Shown here one piece after another: positions 1 through 11,596 of a DNA stretch of 64,000 bases. Both the position numbers and the translations under genes were made by a program. The notes below the pieces were generated by a model that saw only the letters and a program-made list of their open reading frames with translations, did not search any database and was not told where the DNA came from. Positions within the stretch are counted from its first letter, which is position 1. Every line of letters begins with the position of its first letter. Location: positions 168,226,178-168,290,177 of the forward strand of contig NC_064622.1 of assembly GCF_023898315.1 (NCBI RefSeq), read 5' to 3'. The stretch comes from Schistocerca nitens (lineage: Eukaryota > Arthropoda > Insecta > Orthoptera > Acrididae).

Positions 1-550
1 TTTTAGGTTTCCGTACTTCAAACGGTAAAAACGGAACCCTGAAACAGGATCGCTCTGTTGTCTGTCTGGCCGAGCGTTAAGACCCGTTTCTCTCACAAAC
101 CAGTAGACATATCATGTTGAATTTTGTGTCACATGCTAAGGTCTACCTTCCCCTGCCGTTGTAAGAAATTAAGCTTCTAAGTCAATGCAATCAAAACATA
201 CCGTCATTTACGTTATTGATACTCGAAAACTCACTAATCAAAACCTAAAGGGTTCACCTACAGTCACGTGAAGGTTTGACAGTAAAAGTAAAGGAGAAAT
301 CCGAAAATTATTAATTTGTTATTACATTACACGAAAAAATATTCTTTTGTAATTTGTTATCCGTCCGTCTGTCTGTCCTTTCGTAAAGACCCCTTTTTCT
401 CAGGAATTACATTCGCAAATGAGAAATTACTTAAAACTTAAACCTTCTCGAAAGTTTCGGAATTCCCGGGACCAATATCTTTTCAGTATCGATACTGATA
501 ACAGACATAAATTATCGAAATTCTCGATTCCCCGGATGGATGAACTACGA
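1..550. repeat. Dispersed repeat of the CCGTCCGTCTGTCTGTC type, copy 1 (cut by the window start)
   Basis: It shares wording with 3489-4345: an opening like TAGGTTTCCGTAC...CGGTAAAAACGG, CTGTCTGTC blocks, AAGTCAATGCAATCAAAA (about 178-195), and an end reading CTCGATTCCC(C)GGATGG.TGAACT. The internal TTTGTTATCCGTCCGTCTGTC block (about 353-377) repeats the motif of the start. No protein is encoded. Class unknown; similar repeats are widespread in insects. Confidence 0.6.
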
Positions 551-1140
551 GGTTCGTTCAATAAGTAATGCCACACATTAAAAAAAAAAATTAATATACG
601 AGGGTTGGAACTTAAATAGTGGCAACTATTTATTTACATCTCGTACAAAATAGATACATGTTTCAGAGTTGTACTGACCTTCAAAGTAGTCACCAACATT
701 GTGTATAACCCAATGCCAGCGATGTGGAAGTCGTAGGATGCGCCCGCATCTCGTGGTCGTGCGGTAGCGTTCTCGCTTCCCACGCCCGGGTTCCCGGGTT
801 CGATTCCCGGCGGGGTCAGGGATTTTCTCTGCCTCGTGATGGCTGGGTGTTGTGTGCTGTCCTTAGGTTAGTTAGGTTTAAGTAGTTCTAAGTTCTAGGG
901 GACTTATGACCACAGCAGTTGAGTCCCATAGTGCTCAGAGCCATTTGAACCATTTTTCGTAGGATGCTCTTAGCAGTGCCAGTTGTGTTGACAGTTCGAG
1001 CGGCGCGGTTTATTGCCCGACGAATTTGGAGCAGTTCTGTAGCGAATGCCGTGAAGTGTTTCCTTCAATTTAGAAATCGAGTTGAACTTACGAGGGCTTA
1101 AGTCAGGAGAGTGCAGTAGGTCGTATAACACTTGTCTTTG
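549..1140 (-). mobile_element. Mariner-like transposon remnants (C-terminal transposase), interrupted by a SINE
   Basis: ACGAGGGTTGGAACTTAAAT at 599 is a mariner-type terminus. Reading the minus strand inward gives a decayed transposase end, HRWHWVIHNVGDYFEG followed by a short tail and stop; upstream pieces read SPDLSPRKFNSISKLKE, the region of the last catalytic Asp in mariners. A second mariner-like terminus (CGAGGTTCGTTCAATAAGTA) lies beside it at 549. The N-terminal half is missing. The SINE at 742-957 splits the coding remnant. Confidence 0.7.
742..957 (+). mobile_element. tRNA-derived SINE inside the mariner, with 10-bp target-site duplication
   Basis: A tRNA-like head with B box GGTTCGATTCC (797-807) is followed by a body ending AGCCATTTGAACCATTTTT. 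CGTAGGATGC flanks it at 732-741 and 958-967. Near-identical copies at 12513-12729 and (shorter) 12176-12386 show one family. The low divergence suggests recent activity. Confidence 0.9.
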
Positions 1141-1214
1141 AATAAAAGTGTCATTCCTATTCGTCTCATTGCGTATTTCTTTCAGTTACCTTCTGTACTA
1201 TTTGGAGAAATGGG

Positions 1215-1553
1215 TGGTACATACTGTGCTGTCTCATAATACATTTATTTACTACCGGTTTCGATCGTGGACAATCTTCACAGTGAAAAAAAATCTCTGT
1301 TCTGACAAATTCACATGTCATACATGCTATTTAATCAGGAAGGTATACGCCATTGCTGCCTTGAAAACTTAAGAAAATTAAGGCTTAACCAAGCAAAATC
1401 GTTAAGTATCAATTTTCTTACGTTTTCAATCATTAACGGAGTATAATTTCCTGGCTAGTTATCACGATAGATATTTTTCCACTGTGAACATGGTCCACGA
1501 TCGAAACCAGTAGCGAATAAAAGTTTTGTAAGACAGCACAGTGGGTATCATGC
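1215..1553. mobile_element. Foldback/MITE-like element with long inverted repeats
   Basis: The left arm (about 1217-1295: ACTGTGCTGTCT..., CGGTTTCGATCGTGGAC, TTCACAGTG) recurs inverted at about 1470-1549 (CACTGTGAA, GTCCACGATCGAAACC, AGACAGCACAGT). Arms of roughly 80 bases surround a core of about 175 bases with no coding capacity. It is a non-autonomous palindromic element. Superfamily not determined. Confidence 0.7.
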
Positions 1554-1878
1554 ATGTCTCTAAATATATCGATGCTGTTGTCAGTTGCCTGAAGAACAAT
1601 TGTTCTATACTATATTGTAGCAGGTCTTTCTATGCACAGTCTGAGTTTCGAGCTATGTTACTTGGCCATGACACATCATGCAAAAGTTACTTTCGTCTTT
1701 AAGTTTTGCAGACCAGTGTAATAATAAGGTAAGATTACGAACACGCCCAATTTCTGTAGTTTACTGAAGTAGGGCAGCTGCACTCGCTGTGTCTGCAGAA
1801 TCGGCAACCCATTAGATGTATTAAATAGTGCAGGACAGTAACAGGCACGTAAAGTGTTGTGTAGTCTTCCGACAAATA
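1554..1878. other. Unassigned sequence between foldback element and Tc1
   Basis: No gene, repeat or structure recognised. Confidence 0.4.
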
Positions 1879-3328
1879 CACTTAATAGTCAAAGAAACTG
1901 GTATACCTGCCTAATATCGTGTAAGGGCCCCGCGAGAAAGCGGCATGGACTCAACTAATGTCTGAAGGACTCACGGAGGGAACTGACACCATGAATCCTG
2001 CAGGGTTGTCCGTAAATCCGTAACAGTACTAGGGGGTTGAGATCTCTTCTGAACAGCACGTTGCAAGGCCTCCCAGCCATGCTCAATATTGTTAATGTCT
2101 GGAGAGATTGATGGCCAGCGGGAAGTGTTTAAACTCAGAAGATTGTTTCTGGAGCCACTCTGTAGCAATTCTGGATGTGTGGGGTGTCGCATTGTCCTTC
2201 TGGAATTGCCCAAGTCCGTCGGAATGCACAATGGACATGAATGGATGCAGGTGATCAGAAAGGATATTTACGTACGTGTCACCAGTCAGAGTCATATCTA
2301 GACGAATCAAAGGCCCTTTATCACCAAACTGCACTCCCCCACACCATTACAGAGTCTCCACCGGCTTTGAACGATCTCCTGCTGACATGCAGGGTCCATA
2401 GATTCATGAGGTTGTCTCCATACCCGTACACGTCCATACAATACTAGATACAATTTGAAACGAGACTCTTCCGACCAGGAAACATGTTTCCAGTCATCAA
2501 CAGTCCAATGTCTGTGCTGACGGGTGCAGGTGAGGCGTAAAGCTCTGTGTCGTGCAGTCATCAAGGGTACAAGAGTGGGCCTTCGGCTCCGGAAGCCCAT
2601 ATCGATGATGTTTTGTTGAATGGTTCGCACGCTGACACTTATTGATGGCCCAGCATTGAAATCTGAAGCAATTTGCAGCAGGATTGCACTTTTGTCACAT
2701 TGAACGATTCTCTTTCAGTCGTCGTTGGTCCCGTTCTTGCAGGATCTTTTTCCGGCCGCAGCGATGTCGGAGATTTGATGTTTTACGGTTGACTAGAAGA
2801 AGGGATCGGTTGGTAGGACATGTTTTGAGGCATCAAGGGATCACAAATTTAGCATTGGAGGGCAGCGTGGAGGGTAAAAATCGTAGAGGGAGACCAAGAG
2901 ATCAATACACTAAGCAGATTCAGAAGGATGTAGGTTGCAGTAGGTACTGGGAGATGAAGAAGCTTGCACAGGATAGAGTAGCATGGAGAGCTGCATCAAA
3001 CCAGTCTCAGGACTGAAGACCACAACAACAACAACACGGAATTCCTGATATTCACGGTACGCTCGTGAAATTGTCATACAGGAAAAACCCCAGTTCATCG
3101 CTACCTCGGAGATGCTGTGTCCCATTGCTCATGCAACGACTATAATACCACGTTCAAACTCACTTAAATGTTGATAAACTGCCATTGTAGCAGCAGTAAC
3201 CAATCTAACAACTGCGCCAGGCACTTGTCTTGTGTAGGCGTTGCCGACCGCAGCCCCATATTCTGCCTGTTTACGTATCTCTGTGTTTGAATGAACACGC
3301 CTATACCAGTTTCTTTGGTGCCTCAGTG
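1879..3328 (-). mobile_element. Tc1-like transposon with TA target duplications, decayed, interrupted by a LINE tail
   Basis: The termini share CAAAGAAACTGGTATA in inverted orientation (left about 1890-1905, right about 3301-3316), and TA lies just outside both ends (1877-1878, 3329-3330). On the minus strand, pieces in several frames read as Tc1 transposase: WTVDDWKHVSWSEESRF with the first catalytic Asp region, MDPACQQ, TLTGDTYVNILSDHLHPFMS and DNATPHTSRIATEWLQ. Frameshifts and a LINE insertion (2791-3036) make it inactive. Confidence 0.88.
2791..3036 (+). mobile_element. 5'-truncated RTE-type LINE 3' end
   Basis: An intact frame (to the TGA at 3014-3016) reads RRRDRLVGHVLRHQGITNLA ... WRAASNQSQD, the same C-terminus as the RTE LINE at 27521-30800 (RRRDRMIGHLLRHEG ... 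WRAASNQSVD). It then ends AAGACCACAACAACAACAACA, the usual tail of such LINEs. The open frame and clean tail suggest a young insertion in the older Tc1. Confidence 0.88.
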
Positions 3329-3488
3329 TATCTTACACCACAACTCAAATTCTACTGGCGCCGGACTGATTGTCCCAAGGGACCTCTGGACCTAGTAGCC
3401 GGTGGCTGGCTGACCGTGACTCTGAGTCGCTCGCTTACGAAACCACGGTTCTACAGCTAACTACTCACGTAGCCTCCCCTGACTGTCC

Positions 3489-4345
3489 GTCATTATTTTT
3501 TAGGGGTCCCTACCACAGTCGGTAAAAACGGGACCCTTATAGGATCACTTGTTATCCGTCCCTCTGTCTGTCTGTCTGTCTGTCTGCCTGTCCGACTGTT
3601 CAAAACCATTTTCGTCAGGATCAGGTAGATTAATCAAGTTGAAATTTATGTCATATATTAAGATCTGCCGTACCTTAGCGATGTAGAAAAGTGAAGCTTT
3701 TAAGTCAATGCAATCAAAAGATACGGCTGTTTATGTCGCATATTTTGATACAAACTCGCTCATCAAGACTAATAGGTTATTTCTCACTGGTCTAGAATCA
3801 TGAAATTTGGTAAGAAGAAAGGTTTCACGCTACAAATAAAGGGAAAAATCCCAAATTTTTAATGACAACAGACTATAATTTTTTTGTTTATCCAACTGTC
3901 TGTCCATCCGTCCGTTAATACGCCTCTTTCTCAGGAACACGTAAAATTATCAAGTTGAAATTTATGTCACATGCAATGGTTTTTAGTCTCTTGGCGGTGA
4001 AATAAATTAAGCTTCTATGCCCATTTATTATGTCACATAATTTCACACTCGCAAACTCACACATTAAGACGTATAGGGTATCTCCCCCTCACGTAAAATC
4101 ATGAAATTTGGCAAGAAGAAAGGTTTCACAATACAAGTGAAGGAAAGGAATCAGGAAATTGTTAATATGTAATTACACCACCCGAAGAAAATATTTCTTT
4201 TGTCATTTGTTATCCGACCTCAAACTTGAAGTTAAAACATTCTTAAAAATCTTGGAACGCCAGGACCGATATCTTGTCATTATCAACGTCGAGAGCAGGC
4301 AAAAATCGTAGAGATCCTCGATTCCTGGAATGGCTGAACTGTCCA
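3489..4345. repeat. Dispersed repeat of the CCGTCCGTCTGTCTGTC type, copy 2
   Basis: It begins TTTTTTAGGGGTCCCTACC...CGGTAAAAACGGGACCC, then (CTGT)n at about 3555-3590, then AAGTCAATGCAATCAAAAG at about 3701-3719. A second internal unit starts near 3885 (CTGTCTGTCCATCCGTCCG). It closes with CTCGATTCCTGGAATGGCTGAACT, homologous to the end of copy 1. Confidence 0.6.
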
Positions 4346-4615
4346 TACACATAATTAAGTTTGCTCGGAACCCTGAGTACGCAAGTTCTACTGGCCAGTT
4401 TTTAGACTTTTCAATTGGCTGTCAGGGCTCGCTGTTTGAAACATTGGTCTACTGTAGAGTTTGGAACTTGTCAGCCAGATCACAACAGGGTAAATGGTGT
4501 CCCAATTCTCTGGGTATTTTTGAGGGCTGCTCCTGATGCTGAGGGCAATCGATGCAGCCCGTTGGGACTATATGTTGCGCACGGGGAGTAACTTTAGAGG
4601 CCGTGGCTGGCTGAT

Positions 4616-5796
4616 TAGGGATGACGGTTGTCGCTGAAACAACGAGTTTTCGGTTATATCGTTTTTTGTTCTTGTTTTTTTTACAGCGCCAGTTGAACTA
4701 AGCTGTTAAAACTGCTCAAAATAACCGGTTTCTGAAACAACCAATTTGCGGTTTTTTTATTCGTATTATTTCCTGTAATAAACTTAGAAATCGAACAAAG
4801 ATTGAAAAATTTTGACTCTCTCAGTTGCACGATACCCAGTATCGAAATATTAAATTAAATAGGTAACCAAAAGAAAATCAGTATATCCAACGTTCGCTGC
4901 TTTTCTAGAAAAAGTGATAAACGGTTGGCTAAAACGAAAAATCACCGGTATTGTCCAACTGATCGTAATTTTTTGAAACTCTACTCAAAAATCGTGTTGT
5001 AACCGGAGATTGTTACCACCATTTGGACATTACGAATACTCACTGCTAAAGGGCGAAAACTGAGGTTGAAGAACTCTATTTTTCGTTTTTTTCCGTCCGT
5101 TTCAAGAGCTAAAAGCAGACAGAGGCAGTTTGTCTAGACACAGGCTTCATAGCAGCTGCATTCTATTTTTACTGTAAACTATTAACGAACTGTAAAGTTT
5201 TAAGTTTTCTCCTGATCTTATGTCTCACGTTTGTTGTGCCTCCTCCCGTTTTTAATCTTTTAAAGCAAACGGAGCGTGCACTTCGTTGATGCCGCACTTC
5301 GTAAGATACTGCTAGACTAAGGATGGTGCCATTCTGTAATGCAACGACAGTGAGGAGCTACCATATAGAACAGATGAGGCAAGTCTTGCTCACAGCTAGT
5401 ACAAGCGCACCATCTAATAGGCCACGCCACATGGTAACAGGTACATTATTGTCTCGACAGTGCTGTACAAGTTCTTATGACGTATGTTTGTTGCTCGTTT
5501 CTCTCGGCGTTATTATTAAAATAGCACTGATCCCTTTTCCCATTTTCTACAATAGCGCAATATTTCAAAGAAATGCGAATTTTACGATAAAAATTACGCT
5601 TTCTTTTAAAAAAAAGTTTATTTAAAAACGAAAAATTTTAGCATTGCTGCTATGGCTAACTGACGTTTTTTACCGGGTTATTAGTAAAAAATAGTAACAC
5701 TTTTATAGCCGAGACCAAACAAATACCGAAAAATACCGGTTATTCGTAACTAAAATACCGGTATCGGTGTTAACGGGTCGGTTCTCCCCATCCCTA
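4616..5796. mobile_element. hAT-like non-autonomous element with 8-bp target duplication, copy 1
   Basis: The ends are TAGGGATG and CATCCCTA. TGGCTGAT is duplicated exactly at 4608-4615 and 5797-5804, the 8-bp signature of hAT elements. The interior is AT-rich with scattered ACCGGT/CCGGTTATT words and no transposase. A second divergent copy lies at 12502-13711 with matching right end (TTATTAGTAAAAAA...ACCAAACAAATA.CGAAAA). Confidence 0.85.
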
Positions 5797-6393
5797 TGGC
5801 TGATACCCTGCGTCGCGCTGCAATGTATCACGAGCATCGCGCGCCGCGATATTTGTGAAACACATGGCATTACTGGGGTAAACAGGAAATTGGTAACGCG
5901 GCCAGAGATCGTCAACCGAAGATTGCATAGTAATACATAGTCGCACTGAACCACTATTTCTTTTGCATGCTGGATATTCTTTCCAACATAAGAATTCTGG
6001 CTGGTGATTAAACAGTGGTGTCGTTATGTACAATACCTATCTGACTGGCATGATTTATGGTTAGATCGACAATATATAGAAGAACGTCACCATATACAAA
6101 CGGTCGATGAAAATACAGCGGTTTAGATGTGTTACTCTATCTTAATGTTTTACTATAGTGTGGATTTCATTGACCTTTTGCTTCTTAGTGTAATGAGCAC
6201 ACCTACTGGGGTAAGCCACTTCGGCAACCGGGTCCAAGGGTAAGGGGCTGCCTATAGTTTAAGGTTACACTATGGTTCATAGTTTAGCTACCAAATGGAA
6301 TAATATTGTATAAATATTTCCTACAGCGTACTTTAACCGTGCATTATGATGGGTAATGTTTCACCAACATTAATGGAATAAAACGCAGTCTGT
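5797..6393. other. Unassigned sequence
   Basis: After the 8-bp target duplication nothing is recognised. Small frames on the minus strand show no domain. Confidence 0.4.
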
Positions 6394-6403
6394 CTTTGTT
6401 TAC

Positions 6404-6592
6404 AAAAAATGGTTCAAATGGCTCTGAGCACTATGGGAATTAACAGCTAAGGTCATCAGTCCCCTAGAACTTAGAACTACTTAAACCCAACTAACGTAAA
6501 GACATCACACACATCCATGCCCGAGGCAGAATTCGAACTAGCGACCGTAGCGGTCGCGCGGTTCCATACTGACGCGCCTAGAACCGCTCGGC
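6404..6592 (-). mobile_element. tRNA-derived SINE, minus strand, 10-bp target duplication
   Basis: It reads in reverse: GGTTCAAATGGCTCTGAGCA at the left, B-box complement AATTCGAACTAG at about 6530-6541, and a tRNA-like head to about 6592. CTTTGTTTAC flanks it at 6394-6403 and 6593-6602. Confidence 0.88.
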
Positions 6593-6649
6593 CTTTGTTT
6601 ACACTTAAACTGAACGCATACCATCAAAAAATATGGCGAATAATTTTAT

Positions 6650-7790
6650 TAGATACAAAGTAACAAGTTTACGTGGAAGTTGATTTAATCTCCTTTGAAG
6701 TACAGCCCTTGGTTTCTAGCGCACATTGAATCTATGACTAGAAGCATTTATGGAAGACTACTTCTGAAAGGACGCTCAGCTGCTCTGTCGTGGCCCTCTC
6801 AATGTCAATAATGGTGTCAAAACGTTTTCCTTCAAGCACGATTTTAATTTTTTTGGAAGAGCCAAAGATCGCACGGTGCTATATTTGCTAAGTGAGGTGG
6901 ATGTGGACAGACAGGAACACCTTTCCAGGTCAAAAACTCGCGAATCAAAAGCGAGGTGTGGCACAGTGCTCTGTCATGATGAAGAATGAAGCCATTAGCC
7001 CAATGTCTGGTCTCTCTCTTCGTACATTGTTTCACTGACGCAGTATGCCCTTGTAAAATTCAGTGTTTAGAGCTGTTCGTTCCCCTTGCAACAAACTCCG
7101 ATGGCACTATGCCCTCAATACAGAAAAAAACCATGAACATGACTTTGATATTCCACTTGTACTGATGTGGTTTCTTCGGGCGAAGAGATTCTCTGTGTTT
7201 CCCTTGGGAACTATGAATTTTCGTCTGGAGGCCATAGCATAGACCCCAAGTTTCATTTCTGGTTATAATTTGGGATAAGAAGTCCGGATCTGAATGAAGA
7301 CGATCCTGCAACTGCATGCAAACTGACACGAGATTTTCTCTCTGTTCATCACTCAAAAGTCTGTGAACAAAATTGCACTCTCTTGTCTCATTTGCAAATT
7401 ATCGGTTACAATGCTTTGCACGGACCCCTACGAGATGCTAAGATCTTCAGTAAGTTCTCGAACAATTATTCGCGTGATTGAACGAACAATGTCAGCCGCT
7501 CTTCTGTTTTTGAGGTTAATAGACGTCCCTCGCACGTTGCTCGTCTGTTACCGACTCATTTCCGCTTTTACAACGTTCATACTACTTGTGAACAGTCTTC
7601 AGAGTTACAGCATTAACGCCACACACCAGCTTCAACATTTACTGAGTTTCTTTGAAACTTTTTTTACAACTTGAAACAGACTTGTTCACGCGTTGTTCGA
7701 CATGAGGCGCGACAGACACGGTAAACACAACCTCACTCTATGGACGCTGACTGAGAAGTCAGAACTTGTTCCAACCCGACGCTGCCTGCC
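6650..7790 (-). mobile_element. Mariner transposon remnant with most of a transposase, frameshifted
   Basis: Minus-strand frames follow the order of a mariner transposase. N-terminal pieces lie near 7400-7680, then LLSDEQRENLVSVC and ITRNETWGLCYG (first catalytic region, with N where D is usual), then FFCIEGIVPSEFV, then FILHHDRALCHT (second Asp), then HPPHLANIAPCDLWLFQK (third region). Frame changes separate the pieces. The ends are not sharp. Confidence 0.85.
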
Positions 7791-10382
7791 TTAACGGGTC
7801 GAGCTGCCAGACTAATTGCATCAAAAGGCTGTAGCGTCAGTAATTGATGCTAAATAATCAATTCCCTATATTTATTGATCACATCCCGCATATTCAACGA
7901 ATGCGTTTCCTCGTTTGTAAACATCGTTCCGCTGTTAGTTCTATTTGTGATACGAGAGTACTGCTGGCAATATATCTTAGGACAAAGATGGTACCAATAA
8001 CCGACCTAGAAAGCCTGAAATAGTAGGATAGGAAAATTTGAATTATGGTTTGCTTCTCGATGAGAATGTGCGTTTATTCGTGAACATGCTACATTTTCTG
8101 ACTCTACTACATTCTGAGATGTACGCCCAATGGAAAACATACGTAATTCGATTTTGGTATTTCGTTCGTTACGTAACAAAGACCCTGTATCTGACTTAAT
8201 AGTACCAGTGACTGGAAACCAAGAAATATAACATAGAAAACGTGCTTAGTAACTGGTGTGAGATCCGGCGTGAAAGTCACGCGTCTTCTATCCACGGACG
8301 AGCGCCTTAGTCTGTGACCTATACCTTAAAATAGCTCCACAAGAACGTTGACAGGAGTCCTCGGCGTCTCCAGCGGAAACTTGTCTCTTGTGTTGTTTCA
8401 GATAAAACGACGCACAATGAGGTCGGCGTGTCACCTGTGTGTGGTGTGTCCCTGTTGATTAAAGACGGGAAGTAGGTTACGACAGGAGACAACTTACTAG
8501 AAGCGAGTAACAAATATTCGCGTTAATGGCAGACAGTTCATTGCACATCCTAGATAAATACCTGTTGTTAGTGATTATGAGTAGTTATCTAATGATATAA
8601 TTATATGCAAGATGAATATGGGAAATCTTATTGCGATAGTATGACAGAAAATAAAGAACAGTTACTTCAAACTTTGGACGTTACACAAGAAAGGATTTTA
8701 GCCGAATTTGTCGAGAAGAACAGCATGTTTATCTTTAACACGTTCATCCTGAAGAGAAAAATAGGAAATGGGCTTGTAAAGAACAAAATTTAACGGAAGT
8801 GACCATTTTATCAAATCATAAAGAGACTGTACAGGATTTGACAGTCCTAAATCACTTTAGACTTCCAAGTTATCACATATTCGTAAGACACAGCGTAAAA
8901 ACAGATACAATGGTGAAAGAAACAAACTCATGATTGAAACAGTCCGACATGTAGATTATAAGAAATTATTTACAATAAGGAAGTGCGGAATGAGTTAAAT
9001 GAGAAACTGGGTACAAAATAACAATTTTACAGACATGAACGAAAAGGACAATTATTTAACAAAGACACTTATTCAAATACCAAAAGAGTTCACAGGTACA
9101 AATTCTCAACGGCTGCCGAGCCAAGATTGAGCGCCTCAGCGCGGCGTACGCATATTTACACACAGCGCGTGAAGCACTCTTCATAACAGTGTGACCAACT
9201 GCAACGCAGAGTTCTGTACTTATATAAAAAAAAAGGAGATCTTACTTTTGGGATTATCCTCGTAGTTATGGGTGAGAAATCTGCTGGTCACACAACGCTA
9301 GAAACAGCGTTTCAAAACAGCAACTCTTGGCTGCAGAAGCAATCATTTCATGAGGATATCTCATGTGAAGTAACAAATAAATAAATGCACATGGCACGAG
9401 CGTATGCCATTAAGAGGCATCTTGTCCGGACTTTTTGTGAGCGCTTTCATTTGAACCTGAATTAGATGTTTCCTTTTCAACAGTAAGTATCCTTCTACGC
9501 GCTATGAGCTAAAACAAACGTCTTCCGAGTCATTCAAAATACTTTGTATCTCACGTAACAAAGAGTGGAACCTGTCGTTTTAGGTAATAGAAATGATGTT
9601 TGAGAAATATTTGCCCTCTTCAGTTCCTACACGCAAACTTACTTCCTTTACCAAATTAAACATTCCTTTGTGTCTCAGGGTGCGTTCTGTCAACCTATCC
9701 CATGTTATAGTCAATTTATGCCACAAAGCGGTTTTCCCCGTGATTCAAATGGTTTACATCGTCTTTACTGCTTCTGTCGTCACTTATTTTGCTGTCCAAC
9801 CAGCGAACCTCGTCTACTACGTACAGCGACTCATTTCTGACATTAATTCTCCCCGCATTACCTGCCTTATTTTGACTCCATTATCCTCGTTTTATTTTAT
9901 AACCGCTTTTTGCGGTCTTTCTGCCCATTCTTCCCTTGCATTTACTAAACCCACATACGAAATGTCGGTCGGCGAACTCTTATTCAGTAATCCGGCCCAT
10001 ACTGTTGTGCATCATTGTTAACGTTCAACTAACACTACCGAGTGAAAAAAACCTGAGAGACAACCGAGCAGTACTGAAAGCAAACCTGAGAACGAAGTGT
10101 AAAGTAAACATTGCTGTTTGATTACAGCAAGAACCGTAACCGAATGGGACGAGTTTGTTACCAAACAATCACACTACGCTTACTGTCGGCGTTTATACTG
10201 TTGTGCAGAGATTTTCAGTGTAGTACAAGTACAAAGATAAACGGGGGTAAGAAATCAAACGAAGTTCAATTACTCTGTTACCAGCCGAAGGAGATCAGCG
10301 GTCCCTTGCACCAAAATACACAGAAAATATCCTTGAAAAATCTCGGAAATTTTGTCGGGGTGGCGTTCAATTTCGCCATGTA
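7791..10382. other. Long stretch without recognised genes or repeats
   Basis: The longest frame (9593-10021 +, 142 codons) is hydrophobic in places but shows no domain and no splice partners. A small AT-rich frame at 8605-8793 is likewise unconvincing. No inverted or tandem repeat was noticed. Confidence 0.4.
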
Positions 10383-11596
10383 CACTACTTGATCAAGGGT
10401 ATCCGGACTCCTCGCTGAAAATGACTTAAAAGTTCGTGGCGCCCGCTGTCGGTAATGCTGGAGTTCAATATGGTGTTGACCCACCCTGCATTGATGACAG
10501 CTTCCACTCTCGCTGGCATACGTTCAATCAGGTGCTGGGAGGTTTCTTGGGGAAAGGCAGCCCATTCTTCACGGAGTGCTGCACTGAGGAGAGGTATCGA
10601 TGTCGGTCGGTGAGGCCTAGAAAGAAGTCGGCGTTCGAAAACATCCCAAAGGTTTTCTATAGGATTCAGGTCAGGACAAGTGGAGGCCAGTTCATTAGAG
10701 GGATGTTACTGTCGTGTAACCACTCCGCCACGGGCCGTGAATTATGAACAAGTGCTCGATCGTGCTGAAAGATGCAATCGCTATCCCCGAATTGCTCTTC
10801 AACACTGGGAAGCAAAAAGGTGCTTAAACATCAATGTAAGCCCGTCCTGTGATAGTGCCACGCAAAACAACAAGGGGTGTAAGCCCCCCACCCCCATGAA
10901 TAACACGACCATACCATAACACTACCGCCTCCGAATTTTACTGTTAGTACTACACACGCTGGTAGATGACGTTCATTCGCCATACCCACACCCTGCCACA
11001 TCCTGCCATCGGATCGCCACATTGTGTAGCGTGATTCGTCACTTCACACAACGTTTTTCCACTGTTCAGTCGTTCAATGTTTACGCTCCAAGCGAGGCGT
11101 AATTTGGCATTTACCGGTGTGATGTGTAGCTTATGAGCAGCCGCTCGACCATGAAATACAAGTTTTCGCACATCACGCCTAGCTGTCATAGTGGATCCTG
11201 ATGCACTTTGGAATTCCTGTGTGATGATCTGGATAGATGTCTGCCCATTACACTTTACGACCCTCTTCAACTGTCGACAGTCTCTGTCAGTCAACAGACG
11301 AGGTCGGCCTGTATGCTTTTGTGCTGTTCGTGTCCCTTCACGTTTCCACTTCCCTATCACATCAGAAACAGTGGACCTAGGGATGTTTAGGATTGTGGAA
11401 ATCTGGCGTAACCCAATCACCTCACCACATTCGGAGTCCGTGAGTTGTGCGGAGCCCCTCATTCTGCTCTCTCACGACGTCTAATGACTACTGAGGTCCG
11501 TGACATGGAGTACCTGGTAGTAGGTGGCAGCACAATGCACCTAATATGAAAAACGTATGTTTTTGTGGGTGTCCGAATACTTTCGATCACATAGTG
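10383..11596 (-). mobile_element. Tc1-like transposon, family B, copy 1, near full length
   Basis: Inverted ends CACTA.TTGATCAAGGGTATCCGGAC (left) and its counterpart ...GTCCGAATACTTTCGATCACATAGTG (right). The minus strand has a 170-codon frame (10950-11462) with a Tc1-type helix-turn-helix: ISTILNIPRSTVSDVIGKWK and the GRPRLLTDRDCRQL linker, then FHGRAAAHKLHITPVNAKLR. Further pieces lie to 10430 in other frames. It is about 1.2 kb, the normal Tc1 size, and inactive through frameshifts. Confidence 0.9.

Noticed and set aside
9593-10021. 142-codon plus-strand frame
   Set aside because: No domain, no partner exons and no homology I can name; chance frame in a non-coding stretch is more likely.
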